Below, piece after piece: positions 40,201-46,826 of a stretch of DNA of 64,000 nucleotides. The stretch comes from Galbula dea. Its lineage: Eukaryota; Chordata; Aves; Piciformes; Galbulidae. The stretch is taken from positions 4,296,327 to 4,360,326 of the forward strand of contig VWZX01008936.1 in the NCBI GenBank assembly GCA_013399015.1, given 5' to 3'. Both the position numbers and the translations under genes were made by a program. The number at the start of each line of letters is the position of its first letter. Position 1 is the stretch's first letter. The notes beneath the pieces were generated by a model, which saw only the letters and a list, made by a program, of their open reading frames with translations, did not search any database and had not been told where the DNA came from.

Positions 40201-40807
40201 AGCCTAGATTCCAGCAATGAGGTTACCCGCACTCAATCACTGCTTATCTTCGCCTAGTTTCTGCCCTGCTCTTCGACTGCCCTTCCACATAGCCTGTCCC
40301 ACCCTAGCAGTATTCTCCGAAGAACAGTGCTCTTTGTTCTTCACAGGGAGGAGAGCACCCTGCGTTCCTTTAAGCCCAACGAGACACCACTGCGGAAGGC
40401 ACGATCCGCCTTTGCCGACCCAACCGGAGGAAGGTGGGGCTCCCCCACGCCCTTTGACCCCGAGGTAACCCTGCTGCGCACACCCAACGGGAAGTCGTCG
40501 GGCCGGGTCGGGCGGCACGGTTCCCGCCTGCAGCGCCCGGGACCGGAGGGGCAGGGGCCAGTGGCCGCGGGCGCACGAGACGGCCCAACCTGCAGTGCCC
40601 TTGGGCGCGAGGACCGCCGCCTCAGTCGGCCCCGCCGCGGCCTATGCCGCCTTAGCGGCCTGCCGGCAGCCCCGCGGCCTACAGGTCTCACCTGACAGTA
40701 GGCGGCGAGCGGGCAGCGACGACGGCGGCAGCAGGCGGGCGGAGGAGATGCAGGAGGCGCGGGCAAAGCGCTCGCAGACGCCCGGCTGAGCTCAGCAGCG
40801 CAGCCAT
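4022..40807 (-). CDS. LRPPRC: LRPPRC, 5' part of the gene (exons 1-23 of an incomplete gene)
   Basis: LRPPRC is a mitochondrial matrix PPR protein. With SLIRP it binds, stabilises and supports polyadenylation of mitochondrial mRNAs, and it is needed for normal complex IV levels. Twenty-three exons, listed separately, join into one open frame of 827 codons plus 2 nt, and each junction has GT at the donor and AG at the acceptor. The translation matches human LRPPRC (about 1,394 residues, recalled from knowledge) in order and almost without gaps. Examples are NALLKVYLQNE (exon 4), SKAGYPQY-like LAKAGYPQY (exon 8), ELLYKD (exon 16) and IDSMSDSEVQAKEE (exon 17). PPR units are clear at about residues 152-290 and again from about 690 onward. 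The last visible exon ends at HLEK, so roughly the last 40% of the protein lies below position 1. No stop, frameshift or retro-copy sign is seen, so this is the functional locus. Confidence 0.97.
5827..5912 (-). CDS. LRPPRC: LRPPRC exon 22
   Basis: Residues 731-759 plus 1 nt. It contains LDTGKYVALVEVLGKHGRLE, where human has [20 protein letters not shown], another PPR helix A. Acceptor TTCTAG, donor GTAATC. Confidence 0.96.
6109..6128 (-). other. G-quadruplex motif on the transcribed strand, intron 21
   Basis: Plus-strand runs CCC, CCC, C5 and C5 with spacers of 1, 1 and 2 nt. The minus strand gives a compact G-quadruplex motif with very short loops, normally the most stable kind. Confidence 0.72.
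7338..7468 (-). CDS. LRPPRC: LRPPRC exon 21: second PPR block begins
   Basis: Residues 688-730 plus 2 nt. It contains ALEVKAKYEPDMVVGGYAAL and INLCCRHDNVEEAMNLKE, near-identical to human [20 protein letters not shown] and INLCCRHDKVEDALNLKE. GYAALINLCCRHD..E.A is PPR helix A and B. The acceptor is TTTTAG. The donor GTAAGT was chosen over a GT two bases earlier because the next exon needs phase 2. Confidence 0.97.
8664..8777 (-). CDS. LRPPRC: LRPPRC exon 20
   Basis: Residues 650-687, Lys/Glu-rich and probably helical. It ends KAENQPITDVLKQLIHALCE, closely matching human [20 protein letters not shown]. Acceptor TTTAG, donor GTAACT. Confidence 0.95.
9188..9345 (-). mobile_element. MIR/CORE-SINE-like relic
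   Basis: In plus orientation it contains GGGGAAACTGAGGCA, then CCAAGGTCAAGTATCAA, in the spacing of an antisense MIR (GAGGAAACTGAGGCA..CCAAGGTCACACAGC). The flanks are degraded. It lies in LRPPRC intron 19. The assignment to MIR versus another SINE or LINE sharing this tail is uncertain. Confidence 0.5.
9482..9535 (-). CDS. LRPPRC: LRPPRC exon 19
   Basis: A 54-nt exon, residues 632-649, reading EAGLLSHKKSLSTDNIPE. It aligns loosely with human DAHLLVESKNLDFQKTVQ. Acceptor TTTTAG, donor GTAAGT, phase 0 at both ends. Similarity is modest, so the call rests mostly on splice sites, frame and order. Confidence 0.85.
9832..9909 (-). CDS. LRPPRC: LRPPRC exon 18
   Basis: Residues 606-631, from NIVIPTTLYSGICRLLDSS to QVPELIK. 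It aligns with human KIPENIYRGIRNLLESY and HVPELIK. Acceptor TACAG. The donor GTCTGT is poor at +3 and +4 but fits phase and homology. Confidence 0.94.
10122..10228 (-). CDS. LRPPRC: LRPPRC exon 17
   Basis: Residues 570-605, the best-conserved exon seen. It reads EAVGYFLYHLIDSMSDSEVQ and AKEERLRQYFHQL, almost identical to human. The acceptor CCACAG follows a long T tract. The donor GTACCA is weak after position +3. Confidence 0.97.
11350..11407 (-). CDS. LRPPRC: LRPPRC exon 16
   Basis: A 58-nt exon, residues 551-569 plus 1 nt, reading ITELLYKDERYC followed by P-x-GPT. Human has ITELLYKDGRYC and RGPT. Acceptor ACCAG, donor GTAGAG. Confidence 0.95.
13680..13707 (-). CDS. LRPPRC: LRPPRC exon 15: 28-nt exon
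   Basis: A 28-nt exon. The codon split with exon 14 and the nine codons that follow read SSNDVQLWSK, aligning with human SMNINLWSE. Acceptor CTTCAG, donor GTAAGT. Without it exon 14 (phase 2) could not join exon 16 (phase 0) in frame, which supports the call despite the size. Confidence 0.88.
15575..15644 (-). CDS. LRPPRC: LRPPRC exon 14
   Basis: A 70-nt exon, residues 518-540 plus 2 nt. It ends IRQFRSSLILGFR, where human has LQSIRSSLLLGFR. Acceptor TTACAG, donor GTAAGT. The reading frame of the long ORF over this spot is different and is not used. Confidence 0.92.
16275..16299 (-). other. G-quadruplex motif on the transcribed strand, intron 13
   Basis: On the plus strand four C runs (CCC, CCC, C8, C5) are separated by 4, 1 and 1 nt. 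On the minus strand this is a canonical G3+N1-7 quadruplex motif, which would also be present in LRPPRC pre-mRNA. Confidence 0.7.
18011..18070. repeat. Two adjacent inverted repeats, one a 22-bp perfect palindrome
   Basis: TCATGGTG (18011-18018) pairs with CACCATGA (18031-18038 region) across a short loop. Just after it, 18049-18070 is a perfect palindrome with the arm TATAGATTATA. Both lie in LRPPRC intron 13. Confidence 0.88.
18941..19034 (-). CDS. LRPPRC: LRPPRC exon 13
   Basis: Residues 487-517 plus 1 nt. The match to human is moderate: KNDCLFETIGFCVAEIRHEA aligns with human [20 protein letters not shown], followed by NGxLxxVLSL. Placement is fixed by phase (0 in, 1 out), the TCTAG acceptor, the GTAAGT donor and its order between two strongly conserved exons. 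Confidence 0.9.
19663..19781 (-). CDS. LRPPRC: LRPPRC exon 12
   Basis: Residues 447-486. It reads LKVMQELGVELDAETYTDYV and then FKNFDDSETARAQLK, a PPR-like unit that matches human [20 protein letters not shown]. Acceptor TGGTAG, donor GTGAGT. The 628-bp intron below it holds nothing I recognise. Confidence 0.95.
21762..21967. mobile_element. hAT-like MITE (non-autonomous DNA transposon)
   Basis: A 206-bp AT-rich unit with degenerate terminal inverted repeats of the Charlie/hAT type. The left end is CACTGATCTCCCAAAA. The right end read in reverse is CAGTGATTTCCAAAGT. The 8 bp on the left, ATCTAGAA, fit the nTCTAGAn target preference of hAT elements. The 8 bp on the right, ATCCTGAG, match at 5 of 8 positions, as expected for an old target-site duplication. 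No transposase is encoded. The family name is not known to me. Confidence 0.6.
22014..22138 (-). mobile_element. CR1 LINE, short 3' end fragment
   Basis: About 125 bp. In plus orientation it begins ACAGAACCACAGAATCATTA, two copies of the CR1 terminal octamer, then TGGTTGGAAAGGACCCTCAAG and a degraded AGTTCAACC segment. It lies in LRPPRC intron 11, 46 bp after a hAT-like MITE. Confidence 0.85.
24992..25099 (-). CDS. LRPPRC: LRPPRC exon 11
   Basis: Residues 411-446 plus 1 nt. It contains MMKEEGLPLRPHYSWPLLVG and KEKNLKG, matching human VKEEGFPIRPHYFWPLLVG and KEKNVQG. Acceptor TTCCAG, donor GTTAGT. Confidence 0.96.
25175..25280 (-). CDS. LRPPRC: LRPPRC exon 10
   Basis: Residues 376-410 plus 1 nt. 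It begins PVNKLKQFCIELKEAKMHS, against human PVEKLTDYCKKLKEVQMHS, and ends with a CALEANK-type segment. Acceptor TTGCAG, donor GTACTC. Intron 10 below it is only 75 bp. Confidence 0.95.
25560..25702 (-). CDS. LRPPRC: LRPPRC exon 9 (holds the position of human Ala354)
   Basis: Residues 328-375, from DAMNLCLAL to FFLQHCVNRDM. It aligns with human DAMNLILLL to FFLQHCVTMNT. The middle is the least conserved part of the N-terminal half. The residue aligned with human Ala354, the site of the Leigh syndrome (French-Canadian type) founder change, is Ser345 here (codon 25652-25650). Acceptor TACTAG, donor GTATGC. Confidence 0.93.
26465..26609 (-). CDS. LRPPRC: LRPPRC exon 8
   Basis: Residues 280-327 plus 1 nt. 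It begins TLEEVEK and contains LLQVIFSLAKAGYPQY, where human has LLQIIFSFSKAGYPQY. The end, FERELIP, corresponds to human CERRYIP. Acceptor TTACAG, donor GTATGT. Confidence 0.95.
27594..27720 (-). CDS. LRPPRC: LRPPRC exon 7: third and fourth PPR units
   Basis: Residues 237-279. It contains ENILSVMKMAGVEPGPETY and LSLLNVYAEKGD, the end of one PPR (M..AG..PG) and the start of another (TYLSLLNVYAEKGD). The acceptor is TTTTAG at 27722-27721. The donor is GTATTG. Confidence 0.96.
28198..28284 (-). CDS. LRPPRC: LRPPRC exon 6: second and third PPR units
   Basis: Residues 208-236 plus 2 nt. It reads SKILGFMKSKDLPITEA and then VFSSLVKGHARSG, completing one PPR and opening the next. Acceptor TCGCAG, donor GTAATG. 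Confidence 0.96.
29037..29095 (-). CDS. LRPPRC: LRPPRC exon 5: start of second PPR unit
   Basis: Residues 189-207 plus 2 nt, reading VTYQRLIAAYCNEGDIEGA. This is the VTY..LI..YC..GD signature of helix A in a PPR motif, one or two changes from human. Acceptor CTGTAG, donor GTATTC. Confidence 0.96.
29187..29308 (-). CDS. LRPPRC: LRPPRC exon 4: first clear PPR unit
   Basis: Residues 148-188. Contains SHYNALLKVYLQNE and FLAKMEEANVQPNR. The pattern YNALL...FLxxM...xxPN is the two-helix PPR motif of about 35 residues. Acceptor CCTTAG, donor GTGGGT. The following intron is only 91 bp. Confidence 0.96.
30019..30141 (-). CDS. LRPPRC: LRPPRC exon 3
   Basis: Residues 107-147 plus 1 nt. It carries LLLLRSCGALLPE, near-identical to human LLLLRSCGSLLPE, followed by an ERTE-x-AH-x-IWD segment that leads into the first PPR. 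Acceptor TTGCAG, donor GTAGGT. Phases fit the flanking exons. Confidence 0.95.
30142..32899 (-). other. LRPPRC: LRPPRC intron 2
   Basis: A 2.8-kb AT-rich intron with an A run near 31297-31312 and otherwise nothing recognised. The ORFs here (for example the minus-strand one at 31260-31661) read through low-complexity T/C-rich sequence and show no protein family. Confidence 0.7.
32900..33102 (-). CDS. LRPPRC: LRPPRC exon 2
   Basis: Residues 39-106, entered in phase 2 and left in phase 1. The conserved core reads QFDWALNKLDNSVRKTGRIP, against human [20 protein letters not shown]. The chosen acceptor is GCAG after a T-rich tract (33104-33103). A second AG 21 nt downstream is in the same phase and would remove seven residues near the likely presequence cleavage region. 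The donor is GTAAGT. Intron 1 above it is the longest intron in the window. Confidence 0.93.
34213..35127 (-). mobile_element. CR1 LINE, 5'-truncated, about 0.9 kb
   Basis: Antisense copy of a CR1 non-LTR retrotransposon. The plus strand opens with the reverse complement of the CR1 3' end (CACAGAATGATAAAGGTTGG) and continues through phrases typical of antisense CR1, such as GGATGGTGACTCTACCAC and GAAATTTTTCATAATGTCCAAC. It ends in the RT-coding part near CTTGGTGTCATCTGAAAAC. Many indels and stops show an old, inactive copy. It lies in the same orientation as LRPPRC, in intron 1. Confidence 0.93.
37650..38229 (-). mobile_element. ERVL-like solo LTR, avian type
   Basis: Read on the minus strand it begins TG and ends in a CTTAACCCTTGACA-like terminus, as avian ERVL LTRs do. 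Its U3 contains a CAATGGGTATTC block, and the downstream part has a T-rich R/U5 with TTATTATTATTTTAATTAAA, a TC-rich run and a CCCATGGTGGGAGGAG segment. No internal gag or pol sequence flanks it, so it is a solo LTR. The 38229 edge is the less certain one, and no clear target-site duplication was found. The short ORFs inside are not genes. Confidence 0.72.
37735..37761. repeat. GA-rich simple repeat within the LTR
   Basis: A (GA)n-like run with a few interruptions inside the ERVL-like LTR. On the LTR's own strand it is TC-rich. Confidence 0.8.
40692..40807 (-). CDS. LRPPRC: LRPPRC exon 1: start codon and mitochondrial targeting sequence
   Basis: Coding part of exon 1, residues 1-38 plus 2 nt. 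The ATG at 40807 has G at -3 and G at +4, and the protein opens MAALLSSAG, close to human MAALLRSAR. The first 38 residues contain Arg at 10, 12, 17, 23 and 33, many Leu and Ala, and no acidic residue, which is the composition of a mitochondrial presequence. Counted to the conserved R-(L/F) just before the AA-rich stretch of exon 2, this N-terminus is about 11 residues shorter than the human one. The donor is GTGAGA at 40691. The exon lies inside the CpG island. Confidence 0.93.
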
Positions 40808-40836
40808 GACCGCCGCGCGCGCCTGACGCGAAAGAC

Positions 40837-40842
40837 CACGTG
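40837..40842. promoter_or_regulatory. CACGTG E-box 30 bp upstream of the LRPPRC start codon
   Basis: Palindromic CACGTG in the context CCACGTGAG, the type of site bound by USF, MYC/MAX or TFE3. Its place in the CpG island just upstream of the ATG makes it a plausible proximal promoter element or part of the 5' UTR. Confidence 0.5.
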
Positions 40843-40859
40843 AGCCGAAGTCCACACTA

Positions 40860-40871
40860 CTGCGCAAGCGG
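40860..40871. promoter_or_regulatory. NRF1-like element
   Basis: CTGCGCAAGCGG resembles the NRF1 palindrome TGCGCATGCGCA with about two mismatches. NRF1 commonly controls nuclear genes for mitochondrial proteins, so a site about 55 bp upstream of the LRPPRC start codon makes sense. The assignment is by motif only. Confidence 0.4.
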
Positions 40872-41347
40872 ACTACGGGGAGTGAGGAGGCTGTGAGCGC
40901 CGGCGCTCAGCGTTCGCCGGCCCATATGACGGGAGGAACCATTCCCCGTAGGGGTGGACCGCTAGCACCTCTTTCTGAACGGTCCTTCTCACGCGCCTGC
41001 TGTGCTTCTCATTCCCACCCCATAGAACTGATGGGACATTCCATGCAAGGACGGCGGCGCAGCCTCAACACCGGATTGGATCGATCGGCAACCAACCCGA
41101 AGGTGCTTCCAGCGGAAGGTGGTTGGTAGGGTGTTGTTAGCTGTTGGGAGAGATAGAGATGCGTGGGTTTGCCGCGTTCGCGGAGCCGAAAGGGAGCCGG
41201 TGAAAGCGCCTACTTTCCTAACGGGCTGTCCCGGCAGCTGGGCACCGTTTTGCGCGCCGTTCGTGCAATTCTGCGATGGGTGTCGGTGGACCCGAGAGGG
41301 TCTCGCGGGTAGGTGGTACCCGCTCATTCTTGCCCGCGAAAGGAAGT

Positions 41348-41353
41348 CACGTG
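41348..41353. promoter_or_regulatory. Second CACGTG E-box
   Basis: CACGTG in the context AGTCACGTGGGC, near the upstream edge of the CpG island and about 540 bp from the ATG. The USF/MYC-type assignment is by motif only. Confidence 0.4.
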
Positions 41354-41586
41354 GGCGGTTGGGCTCGAGCGGCACGGGCTCCCGCCGTGGGCCGTCAGTT
41401 GGCGCGCGCCTCTGGGGGCATCCGGCTCTTTGGTGGCTGGCGGTCCGCAGAAGGAAGGGCGGTTCCCGCCAGTTTCTGCTCACTCACAGGGTCTTGCTTA
41501 CACGGAGCTGTTGCTGGCTGGCTGTGGGTTATTTCCGACACCACTAAGAACGCCTGCAAATGCGGAAGAAATCCCTCGGCCGCTGC

Positions 41587-42070
41587 TCGTAAGACTTGTG
41601 CTCTAGACCCTTCACCAGTTTCGTTGCCCTTCTTTGAACAAGCTCCAGCAATTTAATGTTTTTCTTGCAGTGAAAGGCTGAAAACCGAACACAGTGTTCG
41701 AGATGCAGCCTCACCAGTGCCAAATACAGGGGGACGATCCCTTCTCTAGGCCTGCTGGCCACACTATGTTTGATACAAGCAAAGATGCTATTGGCTTTCT
41801 TGGCTACCTGGGCACACTGCTGGCTCATGTTCAACCGACTGCTGACCAGCACCCCTCGGTCCTTTTCTGCTGGGTAGCTTTCCAGCCACTATTCCCCAAG
41901 CCTGTAGCTTTGCATGGCATTGTTGAGACCCAAGAGCAGGACCTGGTACTTGGCCTTGTTGAACCTCATCCCATTGGCCTCAGGCCATTGATCTAGCCTG
42001 TCCAGAGCCCTCTGCAGAGTCTTCGTACCCCTTAAGCATATTAACACTTGCACCCAACTTGTTGACTGGA
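41587..42070 (-). mobile_element. CR1 LINE fragment (3' UTR missing)
   Basis: Antisense CR1 piece abutting the CpG island. In minus-strand translation it shows the CR1 reverse-transcriptase C-terminal region, including ALDRLDQWPEANGMRFNKAK and LVQRRATKLVKGLEHKSYE, in different frames because of frameshifts. The usual CR1 3' end is absent, so the fragment ends abruptly at about 41587 next to GC-rich sequence. Confidence 0.92.
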
Positions 42071-45000
42071 ATGCCTGGAAGAGTAAGGAAAAATAATTAT
42101 ATGACATTAGTCAGCATAATAGTAGTTTCTTGTTGCTGAGACTTCACTGCTACTGAATCAGACAACAGTTTTAAGAAGTGTTAGGAGCAGAACAGTGGGA
42201 CAGATGCTGACTAGGAATTCCTCCAAAGGTCGAAGAAAATGAAAAATCCAGTCAGTGGACAACAGGATCTGAAACAATGGGCTGCTCAGAGAGGATCTAT
42301 TTTTTCATTACCAGGTGAGCGGTCATAGATATGACCCAGCTTTAGAAGTAAGGAGCAATTTGCTTTGGTGAAAGGGAAATGAGACTTTCAGGAATTAATA
42401 CAAAATGTGATGTAGCTGAATCAGTAGACTTAGGAAGTTAACATTTGCTGAAGTTGTCTGAATGGGTGAGAGAGAGAGTCTAGATGACATTTATTAAGAC
42501 CCGAAAAAGATAAAAATCTTAATCACAAAATGAGATGTAATATTTAACAGTCTAGGTGAGAGCTTTAGTTCTCTGGACCAAGAAAACAAGCTGTGTGTTG
42601 GATACGTTATTAATGGTGAAAAATTCTTAGCAGTTGTATGTGGGACTCTGGAGGAAGCACCATATAGTAGTGTCACCATAGCAGCTGAGGAACAAAAGTT
42701 ACTAGGTGAAGAGTATTTAGCCATGCCATTCTTGAGTTCAGTCATATGCAAGATGTGAATGAGGCATCAGGATTTCAGTATGGACAAAAAGCTTGACATA
42801 GATCTGTGGGTCTTCCACGCAGTAACTATGCTATATTTATAGAAAATAGAAATCCAGAGGTAAAGGTACAAATCCGGGGATGTGGACAAGAAAAGGACAA
42901 GGGCACAAACCTTTTGAAAAAGTCAATGGTGGTCTGTGTGTGCAGGCAGTGCAGTGGGATATAGAGGAGTTCCGTGGTTCTTTCAGGGGTCTCAGCGGTG
43001 CCCTCTACTGGCTTGAGCTGCCTAATGAAGCCATCAAAGATCCCTGTTGGAAAGGTGGGGTTTCTTTTCAAGGCAGGAGGTTTTAAGGTGGGCACAAAAT
43101 ATCTTTTCGTGTTTAGGAGGCACCTCTTGCTCCTAACCTGGCAGTTTTGCCTGTTTTTTCCTGTTTCCTAAATTCAGTCTAGAACTAGAAATCTAGAATC
43201 CCTAACTCATCTAGAGGCAGCTCTGTGTGGATGGCACCAGGGCAGTAAGACAGTAACACCCATTCTTCCACCAAGGTCATAATCCAGTGAGGTCAGTGGT
43301 CTATGTCATGCAATAAGGAGAGGCAACACAGTTCCCAGCAGTCATTTAGGGGCTGTTCCTCCATTTCTTGGGAAATGGACTATCAGGAAGGTTTGCCATG
43401 GAGAGAATAATTTGGGGTGTTTACCTGTGACTTTGGAGGAAGGTGGGCCTTAGAATTGAGAAGATGGTGAGGTATATATTTGTGTTACTAATATTTGGTT
43501 TATTTCTGAGTAACGACAACCTTAGGTTTCAGACTTCAGGGATTCTGGTATGAAGAATATGCATTCTTAATATATCTTAAGGGAACATGGCAAAGAAACC
43601 AGAAGGTGACCTTTCCCAATGGCTTGTTCTCCAAACATGACTGAATGTGTTGGCTTAAGCCTCTGCCCCCAGCCATGTAATTCAGGCTGAAGCAACAGAG
43701 CCTCTGAAAGAGATGACTCTTGAGGAAGTAGAAGACAATTATGAATATGTTTTTCTGTATCTTTACATGTATGCTTGGGTCTATATTTGTCTTTGTGCAG
43801 ATACTCTTTTGTGACAGTAAAGGAAATCTAAGTCTAAATTCACACTTGTTCAGGTTTTTGTACACTTTCATTTGTTAATCTCGGTTCCATTTTGTTTGGG
43901 ATCAGTTTAAAGTAAAAGGTTGCTACTGCAAACTCTAACGTTTTTCTGTTGAATTTCCCAGATATTAGGAAAATGCATATTTCAGCTTCATTTGCAAAAA
44001 CACTTAAACAAAACCCAAACAAACTCTTGTCATCCATGCTATAAAAGTTTAATTCTTACAATCTATGGAAGCATGACTGCATAGTTTTGATGGTATAGCA
44101 TATTGCTTTGCTTTGTTCTGGGACTGGCAGAGTGATAAAATCAGACTGAGGTACTGTAACATGAAAAAGCAGCAGCAAAGAAAGCATCAGAGAGTCAAAT
44201 CTTAGGCTTTGTCAGCTAATACCTAAGAGTCTTACTGAAATGACAAATAAAATGGCAGACTAAGGAACCAGAGAAAGATGGATAATAGACAATTTGACTT
44301 GAAAATTGCCACTTCAGAGTCCTGTTGATTTCCATATAAAGCATGCTCATGTTTCACGTAAAACAATTCCTGTACAATGACCAGTGGTGACTTAAGCTCT
44401 AACAAAATGCCAAATTAATTCCTTACTGTATGTGTCAGGTAAAATGTTTGTGCAGGTAAAAGTATGCCTTTGCTGTTGTTTGATCCTACCTAAAATTTTG
44501 CTGAGCTCTTTTAGAGCTGTATTGTACTGTAAAAATATTATTTCCACTGAAAATGCAAAAGAATTTAGCTCCCTGTTCTCCTCAGCTCTCTTAGTTTTGC
44601 AAGGCTAGTAGAAATAATAATAAGTAGTAGAGCCTTATTTTTTTGTAACCAAGTCAGCAGATCTTATCCTGGCTATCTATGGGGAGTAGATCTGATGAGT
44701 AAGAAGGTGCTTTTTTTATATAGTTACTTTTCAGAGGATCAGAATTTGAAAATGGTTATGACATATCTGGGTCATATCTGAATTTTTGCTGTAAGTTGGA
44801 TAAAATGAGAAGTTGAGGTAGCTGCTTTTGTTAGAAGGTATATTCTTACAGCTGTAGTGAATCATTGTTGAGGGATTTGAATATTCTGTTGCTGAAAACT
44901 GCAAAACAGTCATAATCTGTAACTGATTAGTAGTCCTTCAATATCTTAAATCTGTTGCTTTTATATAATAACAGAGTAATAATAAAATAATCAAGATTAT

Positions 45001-46210
45001 ATGCACGTGCATCACATACTGTTTCTTCTGCCATGCCTTTGGTTAACATGTTTCATTTTTGGCATGCTATAGCTCAAAGAGTATCATGTCCTGGGGTTTG
45101 GCTGTTAGGAGTGTTGGAGGGGAGAAAGTAGTAAGATAAGTTTCAGGAATGGTGAAACTATTTCAGTTGACTGTAGCTGCAGTATGTAATAAACCATTTC
45201 AGATTTTGATGCATGCTTTAACTTTTGGTTGGAAACAAGAATGGGAAGATTCAGTGATCATGCAGATTGCTAGCTGGACTGGGAAATTATAATAAAACAT
45301 GATTCATAAGCTTAAAGAATTTACTTTAGATAAGAATCCTTACGCTGTTTTTATATCAGTGAGCATGCTGATTGATTCTTTCTGCCAAATCTCCATCTAT
45401 TCCAAATACTGAAAAAATTTTAGAATTCTGGATATAAGACATATCGAGTGAAATCTAGACTTCTGCTTTGATTCAAAATATTGGAGGTTTTCTTAGATGT
45501 TCTGATTTATCTTTATGCTTACTGAATATTTTTTAGGAGTTGGGCAATTAGTGATGTGATCTAGAAGGGTTAGTCAAAAGGCCACTTAGTCTGCAAAACT
45601 TAATGCACTACCATTAAAACCAATGTTAAATCCCTTGGTGTTCACATATACTCTATGTATATCTCACACATACCTACCTCACTGGCATATATGCCAGGAC
45701 AGATACAGAATGCTACATTTGTATAGCTCATTAGGTTATTAAAATATTATATGAGTGTCTAAAATGATAACAAGATTGTTTTTATTAACAAAAATCAAAT
45801 TAGCTTTTATTTTGTTAAGAACTCCCGTTTTTCTGTTTATTTCTCTTCGCACAGAGTAAGGCTACAAATGTGACTGACCAAGACAGAAATACATGGAGAG
45901 GTGGAAACAAGCATTTAGAAGAGCAGAGAGCAAGAATCTCCTAAAGCAGATCAGCCACTGGTTGAAAAAGCTTGTTTTTTTGGCCGGTGATCTGCTTTGG
46001 GAGACTTTTCTCCTCTTGCTTATTTTTCCATTTCAGCCCCACTGGTTAAGTCAAGTACTGAATCGAATGGTGGTATGTCTGTGATCTAACTGAGAAGTAA
46101 TATTACCAATTGTGAAGGCAGGGCAGAAACAATTGGATTTTTACTTGTGTTTTAAGCATAGTTACTGGTTGTTTTACAAGACAAAAGGTGTAATTCAAAG
46201 TGTCAGTTGG
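42071..46210. other. Intergenic stretch upstream of LRPPRC
   Basis: About 4.1 kb between two CR1 copies. It holds the CTCF-type motif at 42997-43012 and a 12-bp palindrome with a CACGTG core at 45001-45012. I see no exon with splice sites and a homologous product; the ORFs are short and show no family. Confidence 0.65.
42997..43012 (-). promoter_or_regulatory. CTCF-type motif (reverse orientation)
   Basis: On the minus strand the sequence reads GCCAGTAGAGGGCACC, an excellent fit to the CTCF core CCASYAGRKGGCRS. It lies about 2.2 kb upstream of the LRPPRC ATG, beyond the CpG island. Occupancy cannot be judged from sequence. Confidence 0.6.
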
Positions 46211-46826
46211 TCATAGAATCATCATGGTTGGAAGAGGCATCAATGAATCCAACTGTCCACCCAACGCTACCATGCTCACCACTAAACTATGTGCCCAAGC
46301 ATCACATCTACACATATTTTGAACCCTTCCGGTGAAGAAATTCTTCCTAATATTTAATCTGAACCTCCCCTGGCACAACTTGAAACCATTTCCTCTAGTC
46401 CTATCATTTGTTACTTGGGAGAAGAGACTGAGTCCCACCATACTACAGCCTCCTTTCAGGTGGTTGCAGAGAGATATAAGGTCTCCCCTGAGCATCCTTC
46501 AGACTAAACAATCCCAGTTCCCTAAGTCACTCCTCATAACACTTGTGCTCTAGACCCTTCACCAACTTTGTTGCCCTTCTTTGGACAAGCTCCAGCAGCT
46601 CATTGTCCTTGTAGTGAGAGGCACAAAATTGAACACTGTATTTCAGGTGCAACCTCATCAGTGCCAAGTACGGGGGGACAATAACTTCTCTAGTCCTGCT
46701 GGCCACACTTTTTGATGCAAGCCAGGATGCTATTGGCCGCCTTAACCACCTGGGCACACTGCTTGCTCACGTTCAGCTGACTGTTGGCCAGCACCCCGGG
46801 TCCTTTTCTGCTGAGTAGCTTTCCAC
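46211..46826 (-). mobile_element. CR1 LINE, 5'-truncated, about 0.6 kb
   Basis: Antisense CR1 with the 3'-end octamer region (CATAGAATCATCATGGTTGG in plus orientation) and the RT C-terminal segment seen on the minus strand as ELVQRRATKLVKGLEHK and VASRTREVIVPPYLALMRLH. Broken by frameshifts; inactive. Confidence 0.92.

Larger units (their letters stand above)
33103..40691 (-). other. LRPPRC: LRPPRC intron 1
   Basis: At 7.6 kb this is the longest intron seen, and it carries most of the intronic mobile-element sequence. It holds a CR1 LINE fragment (34213-35127), an ERVL-like solo LTR (about 37650-38229) and a GA-rich tract. The 5' end, about 40330-40691, is part of the CpG island and may carry promoter elements. 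No coding exon of another gene was found. Confidence 0.75.
40330..41585. promoter_or_regulatory. CpG island / LRPPRC promoter region
   Basis: The only long GC-rich, CpG-dense stretch in the window. It covers exon 1 and about 0.8 kb upstream of the ATG. There is no TATA box near the start codon, as is usual for housekeeping genes encoding mitochondrial proteins. It contains CACGTG E-boxes at 40837-40842 and 41348-41353 and an NRF1-like element at 40860-40871. Overlapping ORFs in all frames here are a by-product of GC content. Divergent transcription from the upstream side is possible, but I see no coding exon for it. Confidence 0.88.

Noticed and set aside
40327..41656. Many overlapping ORFs of 60-164 codons in all frames around the promoter
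   Set aside because: They are a by-product of the high GC and low stop-codon density of the CpG island. None shows a family, and they overlap exon 1 and promoter elements.
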